Positions 35,113 through 46,575 of a DNA stretch of 64,000 nt are shown piece after piece. How positions within the stretch are numbered: the stretch's first letter is position 1; the number at the start of each line of letters is the position of its first letter. Below the pieces are notes generated by a model. It saw only the letters and a program-made list of their open reading frames with translations. It did no database searches and was not told where the DNA came from. Origin of the DNA: Eumeta japonica. Taxonomy: Eukaryota; Arthropoda; Insecta; Lepidoptera; Psychidae. The stretch covers positions 246,728-310,727 of the forward strand of contig BGZK01000701.1 of assembly GCA_005406025.1 (NCBI GenBank), given 5' to 3'. A program made the position numbers and the translations under genes.

Positions 35113-37308
35113 TACAAAAAAAGTATAAATTTTGATATAGCATAACACTAATATATACATAACAATAGTAAAATAATAACATACATAACAAAAACGCATA
35201 AAAAAGTATAACTTTTAATAATACGAATATGTAAAGTAATAATAATGTAAATGACAAGATAGTGTTGGAGATGCATAAATAAATTTTGAAGTGTATTTTA
35301 ATTTTGTGTATATATTTCATGATACGTGTTTATTTAACTTAACGTGTTTGTTTAACTTAGCCGTCAATGTAATATGAATAATTCTGTAACAAAAATCATA
35401 CCTTTTTATTACGTTATTTATTTAAACATCTTGAATTCGGAACAACTCAAAAAATAATATTTTCGAATAGGAAGTGATACAAAAATTTCCAGATTCATTT
35501 TTGATAAAAGCATCCGTCCCCATTCCTTCTTCATTAAACACGAACATTATATCACTCCTCCACGTTTTAATTATCGTCTTACATATTATATTTTACATCA
35601 AAGGAAATGCAGACCGTATAATAAAGATATATTGCAAGAGATCAACAAGGCTCAAATATTTATTATCGCTCTGTGCGTGTCTTAACATGTGGGTATAGAG
35701 CTGGCGGGTACCGCTAAAATACTTTTTATTAAAATTATAATTACCATATGGATTAATATAAAAAAAAAGAAAAACATTGTATGGTAACGTATTAACGCGT
35801 ATCAGTAGTATTTAATATATCAAATAATGTCTTTCTTATTCGCGTTTAACAATTAACATTATAATCTTGTATATTGTAAGACTCATTCTTGAAGACAATG
35901 ATAGCGTGGTCCCCAACTAAATAGTTCCTAGAGAATTAATGTCTGAAATTCACACTCGGATTCATTGTTTCAGCGTAATAGATCCTGAAAAGGCGCTTAT
36001 GTTTTTCAGGACAAATCTACAACGATGAAGTTTTAGAATATAAGGTGAGTGTGCTGAACTTAGAAATATATTCTTCATAAATTTTACGTTTTACACTTAA
36101 AATGGTTGTATTTCCTTTCAATATTACATTTTAATATTGTAATTTTCTTATATGTATACATATTTTACATTATTTGAATAAACTACTTTAAAAAAAGAAA
36201 TTATATTTACGTCAATGGTATTTAATAATAGCGGCCGGCTTTTTTACGAGCCGATTCCACATATTGTCTTTATACTATTATAATTAAAATTATTATAGTA
36301 CATTAATATTATTATGCATCTTAATTATAATAAAATATTTTTGATATCGCCTGTAATCAATGCACAATTAATTATTGGGCACTTGGACTGTTAGGATAAT
36401 AAAAATAATATGGTAATAAAATTCAATAACCGTTTAATTAACAAAATTGTTAAAAAAGTCTTAGTAGCAATTGAAATGAAATATTAATTACTTACGAAGC
36501 GAGGTATTGTGCGATAATTGCATGGTGACAATTTTTCAAAAATAATTCAATCTAAAACGGGTTCTATTACATGATGCATTAGAGTAGAAATTTATGTGTG
36601 CTTAAACATTTGATTACGCACTTTTTAATTTAAGTAGATTATTTACGTCCTTCTAAAAAATAAATTTAATAATTCTTATTCAATTTAACACAATGAAAAA
36701 TAATTTAATGTAATATTTTGCTTTCCCCTTCTAGTACGGCTGAAATATAGTAGATTTGTAAATTTGATTCTGCAAACAATTGTTCTTGGAGAATCCTTGA
36801 GCTGTATTTTTAAATCTAGGATTATTTTATATTTTACGATTCTTGGCTAGGGCATGAAACGCAAATATAAATATATTTACATTGTTTCATCGAAATTGTA
36901 GACGTCATTAACAAAAAAAAAAAGCCAAAGGAAATATGTATCAATAATTTCTTTATTTTTTTTGGCTTGTTAAAAAAATCCAGAGCCTTGTCTGCAGCTT
37001 GCAGTAAAATGCAGCATGCAACCCATCCAAATAAAATATCAATTCGAGAGAATTGTCAGAAAATTAACACTTGTTTAGGCGTTCAATATTTGTCGATCCT
37101 GTTGAATTAATATTCAATTTGACACATGAGGATTCGTAGTGGAAGAATAGATTTGACGTCTAATAATGAATTTCCGTGAAATAACACCATATACAATAGG
37201 AAAATCAATGTTTATCTTTGTCTGGGTGTTTCTATGTGTTTTGTATATGTATAATATTTACAAAAAAAAGTGTATACGTATTATATCAACCATTAGGTAA
37301 CCATAGTA
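35113..37308. other. AT-rich non-coding stretch
   Basis: There is no gene. It is strongly AT-rich with repeated ATAATA/TATTAT low complexity (for example 36270-36420). A single GCGGCCGGC patch lies at 36231-36239. I see no structured element. Confidence 0.5.
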
Positions 37309-37474
37309 CAGTACAACGCACTAAACTTTGCCGCTATGAATTGGCTGTGAATGATATACTGCGCAGGTATTACGCTCCCCAATCCTTCTTTATTCTACGC
37401 AGCGTTCCTATTTTACGCTATTGCGACGCTTTCGTAACGAACTTCACAGCGGCAAACTTTCGTGCGTTTTACTG
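37309..37474. mobile_element. 166-bp inverted-repeat MITE
   Basis: The left arm 37309-37342 (starts CAGTACAACGCACTAAACTT) and the right arm 37440-37474 (ends CGTGCGTTTTACTG) are inverse over about 34 bases with roughly five mismatches. The shared core is TTTGCCGCT. The interior of about 97 bases has no protein signal. The left end follows TA, giving TACAGT as in Tc1/mariner insertions, but the right end is ACTGGG, so a TA duplication is not preserved. The frame 37218-37493 reads straight through the element and is not a gene. Confidence 0.75.
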
Positions 37475-39108
37475 GGCACGCCTTGTCACTTAGTTTGGGA
37501 CCAGATGTTGCTGTGTGTAGGTATGTCTGAAGATTTTACTATTAATGATAGCACCGAAGTTATAAATTGAAAGTAAGTGTAATTTCTCTTAACTCAGTGT
37601 TAGCTCAACTTCACAGAATATCATGGATTACAACTCGTATTTAAGTAAATGTACAGAAACTCATTAACAGTTTTGTACATAACTTATTCGTTGTGTTTTT
37701 ATCAAAAAAAAAACTAAATTTAATGTATTATATGATTATTGGAAGTTCCTTTTAAATAAGCATTGTTCGAACAACTTCACCGAGTATATTTTAACGAATA
37801 AGACAGCTGAAAATGATCGACTTACTTCCGGGCGTAAAAGACTTTTAAAAGGCGAATTTTATCCGTTTCGACGTCCCAGCGCTCTGGAAATCACATTACA
37901 GACAGAGAAATATTTTTTAAAAGAATTTCGATAGGCTCAAAACTAATAGAAGCGTCAAAGCGAGGCGCGGCGACTCCATCCGGGCTAATTGGACGGCCCG
38001 GCCTGCGATCCTGCGGCCGGGGCCTCGACTGCCTACCGTTTTTACGGGCGTCCATTACTGACAATAAATAAAAATCGTTTATTACTATTACAACAGGAAA
38101 AAAAAATAAAACCATTGAGTGAAATAAATATATTAAAGGTAATCATGATGTCATAGTGACTTCGGTATTTGGGAGACATTGGAAGAGTGGCGGATGTAGC
38201 TAAATGATAAACAAAATATATTTAATTGTTAATAACAACAGATCAATCTAAAAGGCCCATATGGTAAGAGGTAAAAGTTTATTTACTTTTGAAATACTAG
38301 AAACTTTCTTTTAAACAGTATTAATTTTTTTATCCTTAATTATTTTTGTCTCAGTATGAATACAAAATTATGACCAATAATTAATAAATTTTTAAGGTTT
38401 CCTTACGTGCACAAAAATTTATTTAAGTAACAAATTACACTAATGTCAGTTTTCGATTGCAATCAATTTACGCATGTATAGTTATTAGTCACAAAATTTT
38501 ATTAGACGCAGAGAACTTCTATACCCCTTATAAAATTAATTTCTATTCGATTAACTCCCAGTGCGGAAGGGCATCTGAAGCTTCCCTTTGTGTTTGTTCA
38601 CCGGTGCAAATTGTATTGCTTCCGCTGCACCTCTGAGGTCCTGCCCGGCAAGGAGACAAACGGAATGGGGTATGTGAATAGAGAGGAAGTAAGTAATTTT
38701 AAGCCTGAATAGCGTAGACGAGCCGTAAGATAATAACATATTAAAATATAACATGCTTCGATATTAAATGTGGAATAAATTCCAAAGGCGTCGAGTTACT
38801 TTGTCATATTACTTAAAGTTTTCTACGACGTTGTTTACTGAATTGAGTTTGGAGAGACGACGATAAAAATATACACTTCCGTTTTCATTTCAATGTTGCA
38901 ACCTGACTATGTAATATCCATGCTGTATATAGCGCGCGATGTGTGACGTCCGGCGGTCGGTTCTAATACTAAAGCCGTATAGTTAGTACCTTGTATTTTT
39001 AAAAGCGACGTACAAATTATAGTACAATATACAAAAATATAATAATACGCAAAACCAAATTCCATTTAGGGTAGTTATTAATGTAACGAGCCGTGCATTT
39101 AATCTCTT
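37475..39108. other. AT-rich non-coding stretch with GC island
   Basis: There is no gene. A GC island lies at 37960-38050 (GGCCCGGCCTGCG and CGGCCGGGGCC) next to CTAATTGGAC. A GC-richer unique patch lies at 38550-38670. The minus frames at 37891-38115 and 38551-38754 have no motif. Confidence 0.5.
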
Positions 39109-39148
39109 AAGTAAACACGGAGTCCATGAAGGCTCTCCGTATTTACTT
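39109..39148. repeat. hairpin, 14-bp arms
   Basis: AAGTAAACACGGAG (39109-39122) pairs with CTCCGTATTTACTT (39135-39148) with one mismatch and a 12-base loop. It lies 17 bases before a second nested palindrome. Confidence 0.8.
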
Positions 39149-39165
39149 TCGAAATACTCCACACG

Positions 39166-39240
39166 ATGGTCAACAAAAGGTTTTCATGACCATTACTGAA
39201 TTCGGTTAGAATTCAGTAATGGTCATCACTCATTGACCAT
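39166..39240. repeat. nested palindrome, 18-bp inner arms
   Basis: ATGACCATTACTGAATTC at 39186-39203 is exactly inverse to 39209-39226 with a five-base loop (GGTTA). Around it, ATGGTCAA (39166-39173) is exactly inverse to TTGACCAT (39233-39240). The whole 75-base unit folds as a hairpin with an asymmetric internal loop. It might be a MITE remnant, a cruciform or a precursor-like RNA hairpin. The perfect inner arms suggest recent origin or selection. Confidence 0.85.
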
Positions 39241-41620
39241 ACTTTTGATTAACATTGAAAAGAGCTTCGTGTAAGATTGGAGCAGTTGTTGTTCGACGGA
39301 CACTTGTTCGAAAAAAAGTATCTAGTGGACAGTGGTATTTATGTGTCATGAATATATAAAATATCTAGTTGTGTTTCGATTTAAGAAGATTGTTTTTAAA
39401 TTAAATATTCAAAGCTCTTTATATATTTCAAAGTGTTTGTGTCTTATAATATCATAAGTATGAATTTGAGTCGTTTTTAGTCTTTTGTAACTATTCCTTT
39501 ATTTCGTACTGGTATTACCGTTTTTGCTTTTATTTTTAGGGGATTTTACGAGGCGCACGAGCATGCGGGCCACTAGAAAGGAGTTACCAATTTGTTGCCA
39601 AACTTTCAGAAAGTAATACACACTCTTCTTCCCCTTCATTTGTTACACTTTAAGTATGAGCTTATAATAAAAGCCAAAACATGGATTTGGATTTGCACCG
39701 GAAAAAAAACGGCTAAGTGAGAAGTGTACGTGCGTGGACAGAGATCTGCACTGTAAGTAATGGCAATAACCCTTGGTGAAATTGAGCAATACGTTTGAAA
39801 CACATATTTTCTTCTCGACTAAAACACATTTTGTCTAAGACTATTTTTCATTTCTTGTAGGAATTTGGATACCTAAAATTTAGGTTTTCCTATAAACTGA
39901 ATTTTTCCAAAATTGCCGTACAGTGCTTTAGTAGTTTTTAAAGTATACATTTTAAAGTTATAATGGCAGCAGACACAAAATAGAAAAGGGAAGCGAGTAC
40001 GAGAGTTATTTCTTCTTCAGTTTTTATTCTTGTTTATCCCGTTTTTGCGTCGGGTGTAAGGTACCCTATAAAACATAATGACTCCATGAAAAAACCGCAT
40101 AACTGCTTTTCGGCTTACATATCACTAATTTTGTTGTACGATTATTGACGGTCCAATATATAAAAAACAAAATTACATATTCAGACATTAATATTCCTGT
40201 TATCTACGCATATATTATACAGTTTTATGTTTTCTAATCGACGATAGTGTTTACAACAAATTTCGGACTGAATATCAATTTTCTATAAGAAAACACACGA
40301 ATAAAAGCAGTCAAGTAATTGTATCAATTGACAACAGGGTATCGGACCAGCGCGGCCGCTAATGCCGCAAAACGAATCGAGCGGGACGAGTTCATAGCGG
40401 CTCGACCATAAATAAGCATTTGCGAGCTGCAAGTCGCGCCCGCCCCGCCCGCCCGCCTAAGTCTCAACCTGCTCCTGCCTGATATATTGCAACGATTAAG
40501 CTCTTAATAAATCATACCTCTTGTACTCCATCTTGTTTAGGTTTAAGCAAAATTTCGAGAATAATTTTTTGATTCATTCCGCGAAGTTTAAAATAGCGGA
40601 TGAAAAATGGGAGGTTATTTTGATTGAAGGGAAACCGGTCAAATGCGTGCAACCTACCACACGATCCATGATCCAATACCGTTATATTTCATTCGAAATG
40701 CGAAACCACTAGTCATTATTTATGTACTTCAATTATCAATAGATTACAATTAGAATTTTATTAACAATAATAAAACACAAAATTAAATATGTCAAAAAAG
40801 ACAAAGAGTTCAAAATACATTTTTTTAAATAACTTAACCTGACTTTATTATTTCGGTCATTTTTAGTACGTGTACTTACGAAAAAATAAGTTTAAATGTT
40901 TTATACCCGAATCGTAAAGATATAATTTTTATGAGATCACTTCGACATAGGCCTGTTTATTGGTCACATATTTGTTATCAGAGAGACTTCGCATAAATGA
41001 TTTAAATTTTATACAGTTATCTATAAGCCGTTACTCAAATGCATACGAGGTCCGTAAAATGAATTTCTGAAATATGCGTTAGTTTCGGCGGATTAGATGT
41101 TACGACTAATTTTAGAATGTATACTAAAAGTTTGTTCAACCATAAGTTCAAAAGTGTACAACATGCTACATTATAATATTTTTTCTTTAACAAAAAAAAA
41201 ACCAAAATAGTGGGCCACGATCTTATTTCTTCAACATCGTTTAATCTAAGATGTTTATGTCGTACAACATCAAATAACCGATATCGCGTTACGTCTAATT
41301 ACCTGCGCAGTGTTTTCATCTAAATCAAATAGTTTTATATAGATGTGTTCTATATGATATTGTAGTCAAACAATATGAAAATATGTATTACACAAGACTT
41401 CTCGAATTAAACTTAGTCAAACTTTAAATCTTATAAGAAGATAGTTCTACATGAACTTCATTTCTCACGAATTTAATGAGCATGTTAATTTTTTCCATAC
41501 ACGTTAATTTCTTTGGTCAGTCATATTAATTTGTTTAGATTTCTGTTTTTTGCTTATAGATTCGTAAATGTTATAAATGTCCAAATGACTGCATAAAATC
41601 ACAAACTAAGATTAGAAAAA
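39241..41620. other. AT-rich non-coding stretch with GC island
   Basis: There is no gene. A GC island of about 150 bp lies at 40330-40480 (GCGCGGCCGCTAATGCCGC, then a CGCCCGCCCCGCCCGCCCGCC run) with CATAAATAAGC between. The 63-codon frame at 40521-40712 has no domain. Confidence 0.5.
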
Positions 41621-42015
41621 AATTGGTTGTGTGTAAAGTCGATTTATGGACGATAATTTTATGTGATAATGTCATAAGAAAGCATTGATAAAAAATTCCA
41701 TTCTTTCATCAATTGAATTGAATTATTATCACTGAATTATCATTATTTTGTAAAATACAAAGAAGGAGTTAATTGAAAAAAATAATGTTTTCGATAAATT
41801 AACATTTATTTGCACTCGTTAATACAAATAAATTTTTCTATTTAAGTAGTAAAGAGATAGATGCGTCCAAAGCCGAACGCTTAGGCCGATAGTGCCTTTC
41901 TATTGTTCTGCCCTCTCGCTCGCACACTCTGCTCAGGTGGAACGCGACAATGAGTCATGTTTTTTCGTGCGTACAGCCGGCGTTCATCGATTCATAAAAC
42001 GTTATCACGTTAAAA
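41621..42015 (+). mobile_element. non-autonomous repeat B2 (A/B family)
   Basis: This is the second subfamily B copy, with the same layout as B1: AATTGGTTGTGTGTAAAGTCG at the start and CGTTATCACGTTAAAA at the end. It shares the AT-rich interior with B1 (AATTATTATCACTGAATTATC) and the GC-richer 3' part with CTCAGGTGGAACGCGACAA, followed by TGAGTCA at 41951-41957. It is more diverged from B1 than the A copies are from each other, which suggests subfamily B is older. Confidence 0.75.
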
Positions 42016-43912
42016 AAAGGCAAACAAACCGTTTAAAATCAAATCAGATATTCTATATTTTTATTTATTCATTTACATAAAAAACAGAACGCACAAAGGC
42101 GTACAAATAGCAGAATATTAATAAGTTCATCAAAACCAACACCACTTTTATCAGAGTTACCGATCAACAGCACGGAATGGCCCATCGCACGAGAGATGCG
42201 TAAATAAAAAACAAAGATACGCAAACGAGTCGATCGCGACAAGTCGGCCGAAAGTAAAAGCACCGGAAGCGGCAAACGGTTCACTATTCGATTCGGGAAG
42301 CCGAAATTTATTCGTATGATTGCTTCTAGAGCAAAAGAGAATTGAATTTGTTCATCCCATAAGCGTAGAACTGAGATATCTCGGCTCCCCGGCCCGTGTA
42401 ATACAAACAATTTGCAAACTCAAATGATTCACCATACACCGTGCCGCGCGCGCGCGCGCCGACGGCGGCGGCGCGAGCCCCGGCCGCGCTCGGTCGGGTT
42501 CGCCGCGCTGCGAGCCGCTGCGAAATTGTTTTATTGCGTTTGAAACATTGACTTCCTGATTTGTCAGAGATTGTGTCGTGATGACGCCCCGTTCGTGCAT
42601 ATCGGACAAGTCAACTTTTCGAAGATGATCTTACATATCCTAGGCTGTTATTGACAAAACGTAAGAAACGTGAAGTGAATACTTGTCGTACATGAGGAGA
42701 TGATTTTTTTACATCATTTTGTTTTTATCTTTTTAGTTCACTTTTACACAGTCAGGTTTTTTTTTCATCAATTTTCTATTTTCCACTTTTTAGTTTCCGT
42801 CATTGGCGGTGTCAACGTCGTGTCTCGTTGTAATGACAGTGACAAATCTTTTATTGATATCTTATTGTTAATAATATTTTTAGGTCGTGTAATACTTAAA
42901 CGAAGCTTATTGCTGTAAAGTGGTCGGGGAAACATCAACTTCACTTCGATAGACCTATTTCAATGACATTATTATGTTACTCAATCCGTTTCAATTATAT
43001 GTCGCCGTTTTGTATTTTATTATCGCCAATCTGGTTTTTTAAAAACAAAATCCTACCTACGATCATTTCACGGTTTAGACGAATCGATAGACATCGCATT
43101 GATATAAATCCATCCAACCGATTATGCAGATAATAATAAATATCCATCATCTTCTTAATCATCCTCTTGGATCAGTCAGATCCAAGAAGAATCCTACGAT
43201 AGATACATGTGAAAAATATAATGTTGTCTTCACTGTCGTCCACGACACTTAATAGTGTAAATACAGTGCATTTAATTTATTAATTAATTTATGTTCCTTT
43301 AATTATATAATATATAAAGAACTAGATTTAATTATGTAATTATATATAAATGTAAATGCAATTTAATAATATGTAAATAATAAATAGGTTTATTTAATAA
43401 AATAATAATAAATTATTGTATTAATTAAATCCATCCACGATATTATCATTGTACTTGAACGTATTTGGACAAATAAATAGAAAGTGAACCCTAACGATAA
43501 TGATGTCCATAACACAAAAAAATGTGTCTTACAAAACCTTAAAAACTAGTACTTTAATTATATATCTTTGCATGTTATAAAACATAACGTCTGTCCATGT
43601 ATTAGTTTGTGCTTTTATATATAAGTCATGAAGAATAGTTCCGATGTACATGATTCTTTTTTCAGTAGGGCAATATCACATCTAGCCAGGACTATTTTTT
43701 AATATAAAACACAGTTTTGAATATAAAACGAATTTCTTACTTTTTTTATGTTGAAGCAGATTCCAATCACCGCTCTGTTGAGACCATTTCGCACAATGTC
43801 TTTATTTCGTATTGAAACATCTGAACCCTAAACCGTTCGTACTGATCAATGCACGTCGAAAGCTGTTGACTGCCAATGTCACCGATGCGCTATCAACGTT
43901 CGGTATCAAAAG
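42016..43912. other. gene-less stretch with CG-rich and AT-rich tracts
   Basis: There is no gene. A CGCGCGCGCGCGCG tract and CGGCGGCGGCGCG lie at 42445-42475. A very AT-rich low-complexity block lies at 43255-43430. The frames here are T-rich or repeat-derived. The last 8 bases (43905-43912) are the left target-site copy of the hAT element. Confidence 0.5.
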
Positions 43913-46567
43913 TAGGGCTTCCAATCCCGCAATACCGAGATCTCGGTATTCCGGGATCCCGCATCATTTTTTAGTCCCGCGTGCTGCGGGATTACGTGTG
44001 CGGGATCCCGCTCGAATTGCGGGACTGTAAAGAAACATGCGCACGACCATTCACGACCGCGAACGGTCGGCTTCTCTATATATTCATATTAATCTATGGG
44101 TCGGCTACTGACTGCTAGCGCGGCACGGCTCGGCGTGTCGCTACCGTACGTCTCAATGCGGGGCGCGAGTGTCATTTGTCTACTTCTTACAACTGCTATT
44201 ATTCTTTCATTTGGCGGCGAAAAATTAATACTACTTAATTATTACTTTTCAGTATATTATTAAAGTGTATTGGTGCAGTTATACTATAATTAAAAATTAA
44301 AATGTCCAGTATAGTGAAATATAGTTCTTTTGCGAGTAATTCGTTTGTTTGGGAACATTTTCTTAAATCTGAAGATGGATTATCTGCAAAATGTAAACGT
44401 TGCAAGACTGTTATCAAAACCACTGCTAGATCCACGAAAGGATTACACGTGCATTTAAAAGCCAGCATCAAATAGAGGACTTAAACAAAAAGTACCGAAA
44501 ATGCTGTATCGTCATCAAGTGTGAGTACAAACTTGTCCATGTTATCTCCAGAATTACCGTCGCCTTCAAAGAGGACGAAAATTACCCATCATTTTCCAAT
44601 CCAAAACAGTGAAAATTCAATGGAAGAAAGGTTGCACGTATGACTGCAAAGGACGGATTACCTTTGAGTGTTTCGTCACCTCAGAAGATTTACGAGAATT
44701 GTTTAAAGCCAAAGGCTTCCTTCTGCCACGATCGTCAACAACTATTCGAATGATGGTTATGAATTACGGTATGACTCTTCGTATGAAAGTTGTCAATGAA
44801 TTGTCGCAATTGAAAGAAACTGGCCACCGTTTCTCGCTTACTTTTGACGAGTGGACATCTTCAAGTAACAGGCGGTCTAAACATCAACGCACATACCTAC
44901 GCAAATGATCTTTGTTTTGGAATTTAGGACTTACTCGTATTTTAAGTATGCCAGCAACCGTTTGCGTAGAGACTTTAAGAAAGAAATTAAAGAAATTTGA
45001 AATTGACTTAGATGAAGATATTGTAGCAATTACAACTGATGGAGCGTCAGTTATGGTTAAAACCGGTAGTTTGGTCCCTATTTTTCAACAACTGTGTACG
45101 CTCATGGTTTGCAACTAGGAATATTAGACGTACTTTATAAAAAATGAGTCTATTCGACAAGAACCAATTGATGATGATATACTTGACAATTCTGAGGCTG
45201 AATCAAATGACAACGACGGCAGGCCAATATAAGTGAAAATAGTGGATTTACGGTTGAAGTTGTGTCTTTTGCAACAGAAGGAGAATTAATACCTGATTTT
45301 AAAGATATTATCAATAAGGTTCAAAAAATTGTACGTATGAATATTGTAATTATTTAAACATACGTATGTTTAAATGTTCACCAAAATAACGTGCTTCAAA
45401 ATACGTCAAGAACGAATTTGGACGGAAAATTGAGTTAGATGGAGATTGTAAGACAAGATGGAGTAGTTTAGCTGTGATGGTTGAAAAATTTAACAAACTA
45501 AAATTGTGCATTGCTAAACAATGACCTGGGTCTTAGTGCGAACATTGAGTATAGATTTTCACAACATGAATTTGATGCATTAGTGAATTTAGAAAATATC
45601 CTGAAGCCGGTGAAACTTGCTGTCGAAGTACTTTGTCGTCAAGATGCGACCCTGATTACCGCTGAGGCTACGCTAAAATTCATGATTAAAAGCTGGAAGA
45701 CAATAATTCAGCCTTAACTAGCTTTATGTTTGCGCCGCCGGTTTTACAACGACGAACAAATTTGAATGCACTTTTGATGTACCTTCAAAATCCGTGTAAT
45801 TATTGTGCGTCAAATGACGATGAAACATTCTGTCTTCCATCGAAAATGTACTTCGAAAACAAATTCAAGAATTCGTCATGAGAATGAAGTTCGGCATTCT
45901 AAATTCACGGAGAGCAATGGCGAGAAAGGTCTTCTTCAGGGACAAACAACTGTGAAGAAGTTTCGCCATCTGATCCTGATCTTACTTTACAAGAAGAGTT
46001 GGAGTTAACTATATCATCAGCATGTAATGTAATTTGCCCGTCACCATCTCGAGCTAACAGTCTCGAATCCATCATAAAAAAAATACTCTTTATGAGTCCG
46101 GAGGTCAATGGGGAAATATCTCACTTTTACATATAATTCTTTAAAAGGAATACCACCGACTAGTGTGGAAGCCGAAAGAGCATTCTCTGCTGGCTATATT
46201 GCCTCTAAAATACGCTGCAGTTTGGCAGACGACACTTTAGATATGCTATGTTTTCTTCGCAAACATTTTTGAATGATAAAAATATGAAGAAACTAAATAA
46301 TTATTTATCATTCAGCTGAAATGTTTTCTATAGTACTTGATTGTATTTTTATATTTGATCTCAGTAATTGAAGTGTAATTTGATTGATCTCATTTAACGT
46401 TAATTAAAGTGAAATTACGTTGATTTAATTTGATTAATTTATTGTTTTATTTGCTTCATAATATTTTTCATAATTATGCGGGATCCACCCATACCGGGAT
46501 CCCGCGGGATTTAATTCCACTTCCGCCAATACCGGGATCGAGCATGGGGTGCAGGATTGAAACCCTA
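43913..46567 (+). mobile_element. complete hAT superfamily transposon
   Basis: The element is 2655 bp long, flanked on both sides by the identical 8-bp direct repeat ATCAAAAG (43905-43912 and 46568-46575), the target duplication length typical of hAT. The terminal inverted repeats match over about 17 bases with few changes: the left starts TAGGGCTTCCAATCCCGC, and the right, read inward, starts TAGGGTTTCAATCCTGC. Both subterminal regions carry repeated GGGATCCCGC palindromes (43952-43962, 44000-44011, 46479-46510). The interior encodes a transposase relic. Termini and target site are intact, so it could in principle be mobilised in trans, but its own transposase is broken. Confidence 0.92.
44302..46272 (+). 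pseudogene. hAT transposase with BED zinc finger, frameshifted
   Basis: The first frame (ATG 44302, stop 44473-44475) encodes an N-terminal BED-type finger: W and F about 17-20 residues in, CKRC at residues 31-34, then LHVHL. The following His is reached only after a +1 shift at about 44460. Further blocks appear in changing frames: LTFDEWTS (44830-44870, first catalytic Asp), AITTDGASVM (45020-45055, second Asp), a YAHGLQLG block (about 45100), CKTRWSS (about 45450), EFDALVNLENILKP (45560-45610), and at the C-terminus PTSVEAERAFSAGYIASKI (46155-46210), the hAT dimerisation region that carries the catalytic Glu. The frame ends at TGA 46270-46272. At least five frameshifts or stops separate the blocks, so no active enzyme is made. 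Order and completeness show decay of a full-length copy, not truncation. Confidence 0.9.
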
Positions 46568-46575
46568 ATCAAAAG

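Noticed and set aside
43166..43190. 9-bp hairpin CTTGGATC/GATCCAAG
   Set aside because: It is short, and hairpins of this size are expected by chance several times in 64 kb.
43812..44030. 72-codon frame across the left hAT border
   Set aside because: It crosses the target duplication and the terminal inverted repeat, so it is a chance fusion of flank and transposon end.
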